DNA of 64,000 nucleotides, from contig CAXKWD010000007.1 of the NCBI GenBank assembly GCA_964059195.1, positions 155,233,269 to 155,297,268 on the forward strand. Reading direction: 5' to 3'. Positions 53,758-64,000 of this stretch are shown in pieces; the first letter of the stretch is position 1, and each line of letters begins with the position of its first letter. The DNA is from Ectobius pallidus (lineage: Eukaryota > Arthropoda > Insecta > Blattodea > Ectobiidae). Both the position numbers and the translations under genes were made by a program. The notes beneath the pieces are model-generated. The model saw only the letters and a program-made list of their open reading frames with translations, was not told where the DNA came from and made no database searches.

Positions 53758-54737
53758 AGGGGCGTCATATAAGTACTTGTAAGTTTTGATATAATTATTA
53801 TTGCAGACATGTAATATAATCATATTTGCTAGTTGAAATGTACAGTTTCAATCTTACCTTTCTTTACTTCCTTTTTAATTCTTAGGCCTAATATTGACTT
53901 ACGAAAATTCATCAGGCAGTTAAATCTCATGGAAAAAAAATGTAAATGCCATGGAATTTAGGCCATGAGGAAATGTAGAAAAAATAATTTGCATACACAT
54001 GCCTCAAATATGTAGGAGAATCTCGGAAATTTAAAAAGTCTTCTTCTGCTCGTCTTTTGAAACCTTTCCTCGATTCTCCAATTAGGTTATTATGTTAAAG
54101 CATAGAACTATCATCTAAATGATATTTAGTGAGTTCACTGTTCTTCTTTACTTTTTGATATGCATCGATGCTGAACTATATATTTTGTGCATGTAAAAGC
54201 TGCAGTAAATGAGGTACTATATTGCCTCATTCCTTTTTGTACAACTACATGTGTTAAACCAAGCGAAAACCATGCAAAAATTCAGGTACGCTGATTGGTT
54301 GAATTTGTTTTTATGGTCGGTTGATGAAGTGATTTTAAATCCAGTGTTTGTTTATTGGGGTAACGCATTGCGTACATTGTTTGTTTTTTTTTGTCCCGGG
54401 TTCGATGCCGATCAATCCCGTGCTAGCAATTCATCTCTATTATCCCCACAGTCGGCGCTAATGAGCCCTTTATCGGTGGCGTACGGCACGTAAACCAGAT
54501 TACCGAACAACCCCCTCCCCTAACCCCCCCGGCCACGTGCTCTGCCTCGCTCTGCCCTTGTCAAAAATTCACACAGATATCCCTGTCTGTACTGCGTCTC
54601 TAGCTAATGCCGGTAAAACAAAGGTAGGCTATACAACAAATCTATCTGAATTAACAGAGTTTGTATGCCCTGTGATGTATGACGGAGAAGACTGCCACTT
54701 TAGTTTGTTTTAGCTCGAAAAAGCACACGGTGCTATA
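53758..54737. other. No gene seen
   Basis: A GTCCCGGGTTCGATGCCG block at about 54393-54410 looks like an isolated B box; C-rich run at 54510-54532. The frame 54209-54493 is not recognised. Confidence 0.35.
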
Positions 54738-54745
54738 TCCTAGGG

Positions 54746-55577
54746 CAGCGTTTCTCAACCTATGGTCCGCGGACCACTGGTGCAGATGGTCCGCAGACAT
54801 AATTAAAAAAAATCCCTTTAGGCAGGCCTACAGGCTGAGGTAGATTTCGTAGTGTTAAATCTCGCCTTATATGAGAGCTACCGAGAAACCAGTTATTGAT
54901 TTGTAGAGTACTCATTAAGAGCTTTTCAACGATACCCCACAAGACGTGGTTTCAAAAACTTCGAATTTCCATCCCCCCACCAACCACTCCCACTCCTACC
55001 CCCAAAACCCCCGAATCGTTGGTGTCACTGTGAACTCCATATGGAATACTCTAATCATCTAATGTATTCAAACAAAGTTTCCCTCTATACTTCATAGGGG
55101 CCGAGATATAAATTTTTGAAAATTTTAACCCCCTCCCCTGACCCTCCCCTTGGGCCAATTTTGCTCATTAACGAACTTGTCCGAACTATTAGGCCTACAA
55201 ATAACATAATAAAATTTGGTTCAAATATCTTCAAAATTACGGCCGCTAGCGTGTAAATATATATCACACAAAAATTTAACGGGCGGTGGTTTCGTACTTT
55301 GGGAGGCATGAAACGTAAAGATATGGAAGAATTTTTCGAAAGTCATGACATGGTATCGATTGCAATTGGTAGATTTTTCTTCGAAATCTACCTAAAATAT
55401 TATAAAGTAAAGAAGTGAAATTTTTTCACATATTTTGTTATAATGACCTATAATTTTAATACCCCAAATATTAAGAATATACGTCTTCTTTTAAAAATGG
55501 GATGTAAAATTAGGGGTCCGTAAATTTTTTTTAGACATTTTAGAGGTATTCGGGTTCAAAGAGGTTGAGAAACGCTG
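54746..55577. mobile_element. hAT element, family CAGCGTTTCTCAACC, with nested insertion
   Basis: 832 bp; ends CAGCGTTTCTCAACCTATGG and GGTTGAGAAACGCTG, target duplication TCCTAGGG/ACCTAGGG (one difference). Compared with the copy at 11340 it carries an extra segment of about 0.58 kb (roughly 54812-55397). Confidence 0.85.
54812..55397. mobile_element. Unknown element nested in hAT (sister of 7303)
   Basis: GAGGTAGATTTCG (54838) faces CGAAATCTACCT (55382-55393). The first about 320 bp matches 7303-7620. The 11340 hAT copy lacks this segment, which confirms it as an insertion. Superfamily unknown; no target duplication was settled by eye. Confidence 0.6.
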
Positions 55578-55585
55578 ACCTAGGG

Positions 55586-55852
55586 TTTATCCCTAGCTCT
55601 GGAGACAAAGTCCGAACGTATATTTCCTGTTTAAAACATAAAATAAGAGTTTTTTCCCATTCCTCTCTTGAGTCATTTACAATCAACTCATCAATGAATT
55701 GTTGTATGGGGGCCTCCCGGGGAAACTTCATTATCGAAGACGAATTTAGTTTCTCTTATTTTCTTAAAAGTGACAGGTGGTAAGCCCATCGTCTCGATGG
55801 CTGTATAGCATGAAACCAATGTGTTACAAGGATTTGATTTTTAGGAGTAGAT
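55586..55852. other. No gene seen
   Basis: Short frames on both strands without recognised features. Confidence 0.4.
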
Positions 55853-55910
55853 TTCCTTAACCTTTCTAGTACCGTTGGGGTCAATATGACCCCAAAAGCA
55901 AAAACACTTT
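55851..55910 (+). mobile_element. Possible piggyBac-like terminus
   Basis: TTAACCTTTCTAGTACCGTT followed by the palindrome TTGGGGTCAATATGACCCCAA (about 55875-55895). TTAA plus a CC-T start and a GGGTCA/TGACCC inverted motif resembles some insect piggyBac-like ends. The opposite end was not found. Confidence 0.35.
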
Positions 55911-56609
55911 CGAAATAAATACCTTCGCTGGTTTTAAAACTAATTTTCAAGATGTACTACTATACCTTTATGAGTCAACTGTATCCAATGACGTTTTATT
56001 AATTTTTATATTTTGAGCATTTTAAATGTATTAATTGCTTTTGCAGTGAGTGCCGTTATTCAATATTGTAACATTATGTGAAAATGCTTATATACATAGC
56101 TGTCCTTCGAGGTCTGCTGTTCGTAGAACTAATAGTAGAAATGTGTTAGGATTTAATTTAAATAAGCAAATAGTATGTTTCGGCATTCACGGATGTAAAT
56201 AGTTAAAGAATAAGTACAGTTAATGCATAACTTTCTTTTCATTAACGAAAAACAATGTCCTTCATTTTTCACAAGCGTGTTAAGGCAATGTCTTTCACCC
56301 GCTCTTGCTACATATTAATAACAAGCTCAAGGTTAGCAAATGACTGGAGCCTATATTTGTGTTTTTACTGGGTCAAGAATGGACAATAATCTGAAGAATT
56401 TACAGATTTTAAAACACTACAAATTAAATTCTGAAAATTGTAGTTTTTCGTGTTAATTGCTGAATATTTTGTCTTGTAATAAACCGTAGCAATCCAAATA
56501 TTGTGGTCCGTTTTGTTGTCTTCCATTTATGAAAACCAAAGAGTTGTTGTTATACGTCACCAAGTACTCTTGATTCGCACCTTTTTTTTCCGGTTTAAAT
56601 ACATTTCTA
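55911..56609. other. No gene seen
   Basis: A+T-rich spacer. Confidence 0.4.
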
Positions 56610-56892
56610 AAGTAAGCTCTGCGACTGAACAAAGTAAAAAAAATTCCGTGAGTTTTCCTAGATAATGCTCATTAGAAGCACACATTACAACCTTTTCTTT
56701 TTCAATTAAGTGCAAACGATCTTAATCCGTAATAGTTATTTACGATGTAAGACCGTTATATAGAACTTAATAGGCGAGCACGAAGTTACCAAAACGAGCG
56801 CTGAGTATTCTGTTTTTAAAACTTTGCCGATAACATGATTAAACATTCTAAAATTATAAAAAAAAAATCATTTTATAAAAACATATTGTACA
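56610..56892 (+). repeat. 283-bp direct repeat, copy 1
   Basis: Identical base for base to 57390-57672 (offset exactly 780 bp), running from AAGTAAGCTCTGCGACTGAA (56610) to CATATTGTACA. It does not begin TG and end CA, and has no short flanking duplication, so it is not an obvious LTR pair. Confidence 0.95.
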
Positions 56893-57389
56893 GTCGGTCA
56901 AATAAAAAATGTCGGGCGGTATTTGATTAAGTATCACGAACGAGCATCTGCGCATGTACAGGAAGACTTAAGGTTAGGTTCACACACGCCTCTTGTCTAT
57001 CCATGTATTTTCTTGATTATTTAGTCAGTTTTGTTTCAAAACAAACATGTATAGAAGGCTCTGGCTATATGCCTCAAATCCGCCATATTCTTGGTTGCAA
57101 ATTTTTATAATATTAATAATTAATAGATTCGCGAGGAATATGTTTATTCAAGGAGCATATTTTAAAGATTTTATTTTATAATACCGGTACTTCTAGTGCA
57201 AAATCAATTACTTACGCTCAGCATCTGCAACCAATCTTAGCATCGAAATACGCGTCCGGCCAGATCAACGTTTACTATGAAAACTTCCGGTCGCATTATA
57301 GTAAAGTTCGCACTACTGCACTGAACTGCTCTTTCATAAATATGGAACCTTCTCGTTGCTTCAGAGGCCGAAATATGCAGGTCAATTAC
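56893..57389. other. 497-bp spacer between identical repeats
   Basis: Contains no open frame of note and no primer-binding-site or polypurine tract that I can recognise. TATTAATAATTAATAG near 57108-57125. Confidence 0.5.
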
Positions 57390-57672
57390 AAGTAAGCTCT
57401 GCGACTGAACAAAGTAAAAAAAATTCCGTGAGTTTTCCTAGATAATGCTCATTAGAAGCACACATTACAACCTTTTCTTTTTCAATTAAGTGCAAACGAT
57501 CTTAATCCGTAATAGTTATTTACGATGTAAGACCGTTATATAGAACTTAATAGGCGAGCACGAAGTTACCAAAACGAGCGCTGAGTATTCTGTTTTTAAA
57601 ACTTTGCCGATAACATGATTAAACATTCTAAAATTATAAAAAAAAAATCATTTTATAAAAACATATTGTACA
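57390..57672 (+). repeat. 283-bp direct repeat, copy 2
   Basis: Identical to 56610-56892. Its right edge is followed at once by ATAGCCGAG and, within 20 bp, by a LINE fragment. Confidence 0.95.
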
Positions 57673-57689
57673 TAGCCGAGAATTGTTCT

Positions 57690-58480
57690 TTCTTTTAGAC
57701 ATCTTCTTTAGTGGATTAGTTTGCAGCGATTCTCCATTCTGATCTTCTTTCTGCCTTCCTTTTTAATTCTTCGTACGTTTTACAGTTCATGTCATCCTTA
57801 ATTTGTTCCATGTACTGTAGTCTTGCTCTTCCTTTGCTATTCTTGTCTTCAATTGTGTTTTCGATAATGATTTTTAAAAGAGTTTGGTACCTTAGTAGAT
57901 GCCCTAAGAGTTTTACTCTTCTTTTTCTTATTTGGTTTCAAATTTCTTTCTCTGCTTTAACTGTCTCATAAACTTCCTCATTGGTAATTTTATCGATCCA
58001 GCTAATTTTAAGCATTTTTCTGTATCACCATGTTTCAAATGCTTCTATTCGTCTTCTTCCTGATTTCAGGATTGACCAAGTTTCACATCCATACAACATT
58101 ATTCTCCATACATATGTTTTCATAAAATTCTTCCTTATTTCTACACTAATGTTATTGGACGTGAATAATTTATTTTTCTTAGTAAAGGCAACTTTTGCTT
58201 GACATATTCTATTACTAATTTATTTTTTTCTTCTTCCATCAGATGTTATTTTGCTTCCTAGATATTGAAATTCTTCAGTTTCATCCAATAATTCTCCGTT
58301 CATTCTAATTTGTGTTTTATTAATTCCTTTTTTCTTGCAAGTTAATACTTTTGTTTTCGATTTATTAATATTTAAGCAATAATTATTTCTTAGTGTGTTT
58401 TATAATATATTAATAAAATGTATCTGTTTTATTTTCCATTAAAATTGCAATGTCATCTGAAAATCGGAGCATGTTACTTT
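57690..58480 (-). pseudogene. LINE reverse transcriptase, C-terminal half
   Basis: Minus strand. Near 58480-58445 it reads MLRFSDDIAIL, the polymerase active-site block (FADD type, here FSDD). After many stops it reads RICQAKVAFTKKNKLFTSNN, then LYGCETWSILKSGRRRIEAF, then WYRKMLKISWIDKITNEEVY and LLGHLLRYQ. The order YGCE-W-----RI-AFE-W--R-ML-I-W-D--TNE-V is characteristic of a common insect non-LTR family. Numerous stop codons make it a dead copy about 260 codons long. The N-terminal endonuclease is missing. Confidence 0.8.
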
Positions 58481-58665
58481 TAAATAATTTATTCGAGTTT
58501 CATGAAAGTAACAGTTTTTGTAGATAAAGATGCCTTATACATTACTCTATATTTCTTATAACTGGGGAAAGGATATAGGAAACTCATTTGGAAAACTTCT
58601 TCCAGCACACTAGGTGCCTTAATCCTGATTCTAGAATATGCATGCAACATACATAATGAATTAAC
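58481..58665. other. No gene seen
   Basis: Short A+T-rich spacer. Confidence 0.4.
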
Positions 58666-59176
58666 AAGGGTGTCCACTGGTCGGGAAAATCCGGGAATCC
58701 GGGAAAAGGCCGGGAATTTCGTATGATCGGGAAAATCCGGGAAAAGTCAATGAATTTGTTAAAATATCCGGGAAAATTCGAAAATTTGCAAAGCTGAACT
58801 AGAAGAGAAGAAAAGAAAACTACTCTTAGAGTCCAAAAAAGCTGCAGCTGCTCTAGATGAACAAATTAAGTTGCTGATGAAATAAAAAGTGGGATCAAAA
58901 AGACTTCTAGACAATAATAGGCCTATATGAGGGTATATTTAAATTATTTTACTGTTCCTTACTTTTGTATCTGTTATAGCCTAAGTAATTATTGTTTGCA
59001 GTTATTTTTGTTACTAAAAGTTTTTCTTATTTAAAGTACGGTATGTATAATCCTATAATTTTTCTTACACAGTTATTAGAAAGTGCTTCATATTTTGGTC
59101 GGGAATTTCTGAAATGATCAATGAAAATCAGGGAATAAGTCGGGAATTTCTTCAGCATTACTTGGTGGACACCCTG
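58666..59176 (+). mobile_element. Non-autonomous hAT-like element with CCGGGAAAA motifs
   Basis: Ends AAGGGTGTCCACTGGTC and GGTGGACACCCTG; the bases ATTAAC flank both ends. Subterminal TCGGGAAAATCCGGGAA motifs are repeated at the left (58679-58775), with GGGAATTTC at the right (59100-59153). It retains a coding tail (58795-58884). Confidence 0.65.
58795..58884 (+). pseudogene. Transposase C-terminal tail in MITE
   Basis: AELEEKKRKLLLESKKAAAA then LDEQIKLLMK and a stop: a charged coiled-coil-like stretch of 29 codons ending in a proper stop codon. Its position just before the right end matches where the C-terminus of a parental transposase gene would lie. Family not recognised; inferred from position. 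Confidence 0.4.
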
Positions 59177-60045
59177 ATTAACTGCACCTGATTTTAGCTT
59201 TTTCGAGAAATTAAACTATATTTTAGTAGTCCGAATTTAACTAGAAGACAGAGGACCTATAGTTTGTCGCATTCTGGTATCCAAAGTCCGAACTACTAGT
59301 AGAGTTACTGAAATAGTATCAAACACATGTGTGAGGTCGAAGGTTAATAGCTCGTATTATGTTAACAAACAATAGACCTAGAATCGAAGGCCGTTTTTAC
59401 ATAATACTGAGTCATATTGTCAGGGCTGTTTCGTCTTCGTTGTTATTCGAGGTCAATTTTATTATTTAATTAAAATAAATTGTGATTTTAAACCAGGTCT
59501 GATGATAAAAATGGTACCAGCTTTGCGATAATTTGCAGTTTATACGTTGTAGTCTATACAACGAATGTGGAAATCAGGATTTGATAGAATATTATAATAG
59601 GATGAAAATTTATCTTGGACCGAGAAGAGAACCCGGGACTAGCTGCTTAGCTTATTCATAAAATTACCAATGTCCACTTTTTTTCGGATTTGACGTGACA
59701 TATCAAACATAATTGAATAAGCAACAAAATTGGGTGTTCTTTCGAGTTAACCCCATGTTGTAAAAGTACCAGAGTCCATTTTCTTTTAAAAGTTAAGGAA
59801 CATACCAGACATACTCTGAATTCTCTACAAATTAATACTTATGTAGACAGGACTTTGGCATATTTAACAATATTCAACGATAGTTACTCCACTAAAGTGC
59901 TGTAGGCTATTTTGGATTATCCAGATGTTCACCTAATCCCTTAACGTTGATTGAAATTAAAATGAAACTATATGGCCTATTTGTTAGGAAACGGACTTTT
60001 AGGTGCTTAAAATAAATTATTTAGAGTTATAAACTACAGTACAGA
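59177..60045. other. No gene seen
   Basis: A+T-rich spacer. Confidence 0.4.
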
Positions 60046-60273
60046 CATTCCATGGAAAGTGAGCCTGAAGTGTCCAGATCGTAACAACCTTTTAATATTA
60101 ATTTAAAATATATGTCCTCACTGAAAAATTATGAAATTAATTTTGAGAATTAGTTCTTCAGTAGACTAGTACTGAAAAATAATTTCATAATTTTTCAATG
60201 ATGATATATATTTTAAATTAATATTAAAAGGTTGTTACGGTCTGGACACTTCAGGCTCACTTTCCGTGGAATG
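60046..60273. repeat. 228-bp near-perfect palindrome
   Basis: CATTCCATGGAAAGTGAGCC (60046) and its inverse GGCTCACTTTCCGTGGAATG (ending 60273) begin arms of about 105 bp with few mismatches around a centre of about 20 bp. MITE-like, but no target duplication recognised. Confidence 0.8.
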
Positions 60274-61615
60274 GCTGAGTAACTTACAGGTCTTTCAGGT
60301 TTGTATATATTAATAACAGTCCTATATTAAGCCTATAGTAATTATCATTTTAGTAAATACCTCATAGTAGATGAAGTAAATGTAATTATTTATTTCAGGG
60401 AAAATTAATCGAACTATTTAATTTTTAAAAAAAATCCCACGACTCATTGAGCGTTACCCAGGAATTAACCAATCACACCTAAATCTTAACTAGAAAACCT
60501 ACATCTCACTATTGCCTGTCTATCTACGTATCCATATGTGGGCATTGTTAGTTTTATATTGATATATGGATGAATACACTTCTTCTGGTAGAATGATACT
60601 ATTTTACTTCGTTAAAGCTGATCTGTGAATTTCAGCAACGGTTTATAATGGTGAGCAGAGTACTGTAAAATATAAAATGAAGTGTTTTCATGTATTTATT
60701 TTAATTTAATTAGAAGAAATAATAGGAAACCAGTTTATCAGATTCATATATTGTAGTTGGATTTTATCGAACATGTTACTGATTCCGCATACGTCCAGTT
60801 GGAATTCCTAACCAAACCCTATTGATTATGTTAATATTTATTACGGACTATATGAATAGAAAGTAGCGTGGTTCGATGGTCACCATAAAGAAAACGAAGT
60901 ACCAGCGCAAGGAAAAGGATTCACTGAATTGACGCTTCCAAAGACCAATCTGGATTTAGCACAATCAGGTTTTTGTAACTACAAAAATCGTTCAGCGTTA
61001 ATCCTGACTTCATCTCTGTTTAATAAATCACTGTGTTATAAAATAAACATCCAAACGAGTGCATTGTCCGAGACCACAGCGTCAAAACCTCTCCTTTGAG
61101 AGGTCGCAAGTACTAAATCCGAACCAAAGCAACCTAAGGATGACTTTGGTCAAGCTCCTCTCACGAAGATGAATTTATAGAAACCTACCTCTACTTCTAC
61201 CCATTACCTTCAATGCTTGTGATAAGTTGAGAGAAAGCTCTACGTCTTGCTTATCCCGCACGGGGAAGTCTTTGTGTGTATGATAAAAACAAGTGTTACC
61301 TCCCTTATGAGCTATGGCTTATGAAGCCCCATGAAACTGAGGTAAAATTAGAAATAATTGCAATAAAAAAATTAGGAAAAAAGAATTTCGAGCAGTTAAT
61401 TAAAACGTAAACTGAAGTTAAAGTTTAAAATTTAATTTTAATTTTTAAATTTATTTTGGAGATAGGCGTATTAATTAATTTAATTTTAAAAAATTAAAAA
61501 TTGAAATCTATCTCTTCCGACAGATATTAAAATATGAACCTGAAATTTTTATGGTGTGTTTCTTTCATGCTTCCTTTGCAAATTTATTGTTGGATTTTTA
61601 TACTGTTTGTACTTT
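60274..61615. other. No gene seen
   Basis: A+T-rich; short palindromic AATTTAATTTTAATTTTTAAA stretches near 61430-61500. Frames are short. Confidence 0.4.
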
Positions 61616-61617
61616 TG

Positions 61618-61748
61618 TATGTGTGCATGTATGTATGTATGTATGTATGTATGTATGTATGTATGTATGTATGTATGTATGTATGTATGTATGTATGTAT
61701 GTATGTATGTATGTATGTATGTATGTAGCCTATGTAAGTATGTATGTA
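61618..61748. repeat. (ATGT)n microsatellite
   Basis: About 27 uninterrupted TATG units (61622-61727), then an interruption containing TAGCCTA and a few more units. Frames through it are artefacts. Confidence 0.95.
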
Positions 61749-62726
61749 TTACCTAGAGAAATGGAAAGTTTGGAAATACCAACTTATTGTTATATAATTT
61801 TTTTTAAAAGATCTTATGCCTATACAGAATATCTGATTATTAATTTCGTTACACACATTGTAAAGTATATTGTGAAAACATTAGCTGCATCTCTGTTTTC
61901 GAGGGAGAAGATCGTTTTTGAACATGGTAAAATAACATGCAAATTGAAACTGACAAAACAGGCGATTACAGTTTGCTAGCGCTGCCAGTTTATAGCGCAC
62001 GGAGGTTTAAAAATGGCGCCAGTAGCACCTGTTCCATGAGTCCAAACGTCATAAAATTTTTCACAGTGTTATACAATGTGTTGGGACTATTTTTAATTTT
62101 TTGACCCTAAAATTTAAGAATTGAATTTTTAGCCAAAATGGCTAAACTGAACTGACTTTTTGTACTGTTAACAATAATAAAGGCAAAAATGTAAAACACT
62201 AGAAATTTATAGATTCAGAGAGTTCGTACAGTAGTTGATGGATAAGTGGTTTCCTTTTTCAACTTGTTTCTAGTTGCGATGAAAAAGAAAAACAAAGAAT
62301 TGTAGAAAATAATAAAAGACAAGGGAAGGGTTTGCATGGGCAGCAGTTAAACAAGACGCGGTTAGGCTCGATATAAAAAAAAAGATCGATAGATTGGGCC
62401 TTTGATTGAAGGCAATTGAGGGAATTTAAAAGCTTGCGAGGTCAGTTCCATCTACCGGGCGTAACCCAAACTAAGCAGCTTCGTGACTGTGCTTGATAGC
62501 ATCTGGTGACGTGTTTAGCCTGGTTTCCGTGGCTTCAATCCCCGAGTATGAATGTCATGTTGCGCTTGTCTTAATTATATGCTTGCAATAATGATCATTA
62601 TAACAGTCATAACAATAGTAATAATAAACAACAAAGATGCAGAGCAAACTACAGTGTACATTCTTACTATCCTATTTTTATTGTAATTAAGCCACTAAGG
62701 TATGTTAATTTTAATGTGCATTATAC
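61749..62726. other. No gene seen
   Basis: A+T-rich; GTGGCTTCAATCCCCGAG near 62530-62547 resembles an isolated B box. Confidence 0.35.
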
Positions 62727-63182
62727 TCTATGACGTAAAATGTATATCAAATATGCTACAGGGCATTAAAGTCATTACAGTTTGGTGCTCATAAGTCAAT
62801 AATGAAGAGAAATGGGTTAAAATTTTCATTAAATGCCTTCTTAATGATCGATAAAAACCTTATTCCTAATCATTCATCAACAACCATAAGTTATCATAAT
62901 TTAGTGTTTACTTAATCTGCAAAATTTACAGATTAATGACATGACTGGCCGCCACTGCATTAGTTTTTTTAATTGATAACTCAAGTGTTAGCAACGAAGT
63001 TTCATAGTTTTGCAATTTTTCAAATGTTAGAAGTCAGTGGCGGCCATGTCCTGTGAGATTTCATGCTGTAACAGGAGAAATTTAATCCCTAGAGCAAATA
63101 CAGTACTTCCTAATAAAAGTAGCTTGTCTATGTCCCCTCTATAAACAGGTAAAATATTTCGGTGTTATTCATTAGTACCCTG
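62727..63182. mobile_element. TA-flanked MITE, family CAGGGTGTTAATGAAT, copy 3
   Basis: Only the right terminal repeat remains (ends TTCATTAGTACCCTG, then TA at 63183-63184); the left end is truncated. Orientation is opposite to copies 1 and 2, judging by the internal ATGCTACAGGGCATTAAAGT block. Confidence 0.75.
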
Positions 63183-63184
63183 TA

Positions 63185-63489
63185 TCAGCAATATGGCACG
63201 AATTACAGGGTTAATGTCACCTACAGTGTATCCCACAGTTACTGCGTCCTGTACGAGCTAAGTTCGAGTAATGAACAATTGATTACATTTTTTAGTAGTT
63301 AACTTTAGGTCCTATATTTATTGGATTTGTATTTCTTGTTTTGATGCATGGTACTTTCCTGCTAATGTTTAGAACCTTTTTCTGAGCACACTGTATACAT
63401 TATTGCCTTCTACTCCATACACGCCATGATTTTCACTCTCTTCTGCTCCTTTTTCAAATTCTACAATTCTCGGCACAATTCTTCTATTT
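63185..63489. other. No gene seen
   Basis: Spacer without recognised features. Confidence 0.4.
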
Positions 63490-63497
63490 ATCATCAC

Positions 63498-63965
63498 TAG
63501 GGGCGTATTTCTATGACATGTCATATTTTTCCCCTTTGGATTATTTCAGGTTTCCGACTAATTTAAACCAGATTCCAAGCATCCTGGTGGAAATGGAACG
63601 GCTTTTATTGTGCATATAACTGCATATTTAGGAAATTTTCAACTATTGCGGCATATTTAGTATGAATATGCATATTTAGGTCATATTTTTGGCATATTTG
63701 TGTGCATATTAAAGACATTTTGAAGTTGCATATCATATTTTGTAAATTTTGCATTATAATGATAGTTTTTGAGAATTTACAGATATTTTAAATAATTAAC
63801 ATTATATTTTAATAAAACTAATTGTAATGAAACTTAAAAAAAATATATACATAATGTGTAAGTGGTAAAGTCATATTTTAAATTTTATTGGTCATATTTT
63901 AATGTTTTTTAGGTCATAAATGCATGCATATATCCTATTTTTTAGGTAATAGAAATCCGCCCCTA
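63498..63965. mobile_element. Non-autonomous hAT, family TAGGGGCG
   Basis: 468 bp, ends TAGGGGCGTATTTCTATGAC and AGAAATCCGCCCCTA, with a perfect 8-bp target duplication ATCATCAC (63490-63497, 63966-63973). Subterminal GCATATTT/TCATATTT motifs are abundant. No coding. Confidence 0.9.
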
Positions 63966-64000
63966 ATCATCACGCTTTAATACGCTTGGCCCTCAACATA

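Noticed and set aside
56610..57672. LTR retrotransposon with terminal repeats
   Set aside because: The repeats do not start TG or end CA, the spacer is under 0.5 kb, and there is no primer-binding site, polypurine tract or target duplication.
61534..61979. Overlapping plus-strand frames with Met-Tyr-Val-Cys repeats
   Set aside because: Created by the (ATGT)n microsatellite, which is open in all frames; no conserved sequence on either side.
1..64000. CRISPR array, operons, phage or bacterial genes
   Set aside because: No regularly spaced identical repeats with unique spacers and no compact gene runs; all mobile elements and splice-like signals are eukaryotic.
1..64000. Endogenous viral element
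   Set aside because: No capsid, glycoprotein or viral polymerase pattern recognised; the reverse transcriptases present are non-LTR retrotransposon type.

Overview
The window is nuclear DNA from a multicellular animal, almost certainly an insect. It is A+T-rich and intron-sized, has no operons, and is packed with eukaryotic transposable elements: hAT, Tc1/mariner, pogo, PIF/Harbinger, Helitron, non-LTR retrotransposons and tRNA-derived SINEs. The LINE C-terminus near 50.2-50.8 kb and the SINE near 13.2 kb resemble repeats I associate with cockroach and termite genomes. Blattodea is therefore my best guess, but it is an inference.

Host genes are scarce. The one convincing host exon is a CpG- and proline-rich first coding exon on the + strand (42099-42214) ending in a good splice donor. 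A 49-nt internal exon candidate lies at 28292-28340. Both end in the same codon phase, so they could belong to one gene with long introns, but nothing here proves that.

Layout. 0.3-1.2 kb: T-rich satellite with a unique head (sister copy at 48.1-48.5 kb), then a LINE tail and a SINE. 2.1-5.1 kb: near-complete 3-kb hAT transposon with a decayed transposase and a nested Helitron-like element. 5.3-5.95 kb: LINE 3' end. 7-12 kb: dispersed repeats, a foldback element, a hAT copy, a Helitron. 12.5-14.4 kb: pogo-like element with a nested SINE. 14.6-16.8 kb: two hAT elements, one carrying a LINE fragment. 18.6-22.9 kb: long-TIR element, palindromic hAT, Tc1/mariner MITE. 24.2-29.2 kb: foldback made of duplicated transposase 3' ends, two hAT copies and a TA-flanked MITE. 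30.6-31.9 kb: mariner of DD37D type with one frameshift. 32-37.3 kb: SINEs, pogo MITEs, Helitron-like copy, hAT. 37.3-41.8 kb: duplications and a complex direct/inverted repeat. 42-45 kb: candidate gene exon and intron. 45.5-51.9 kb: Harbinger remnant, satellite copy, MITE, LINE with a nested hairpin insertion, hAT. 54.7-59.2 kb: nested hAT, possible piggyBac end, a pair of identical 283-bp repeats, LINE reverse transcriptase, hAT. 60-64 kb: palindrome, tetranucleotide microsatellite, MITE and a hAT with perfect target duplication.

The common theme is repeated non-autonomous transposition. Many elements retain exact 8-bp (hAT) or TA (Tc1/mariner) target duplications, and several non-autonomous families keep only the last few dozen codons of their parent transposase. 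The palindrome TAGGCCTA is strongly over-represented across the window.
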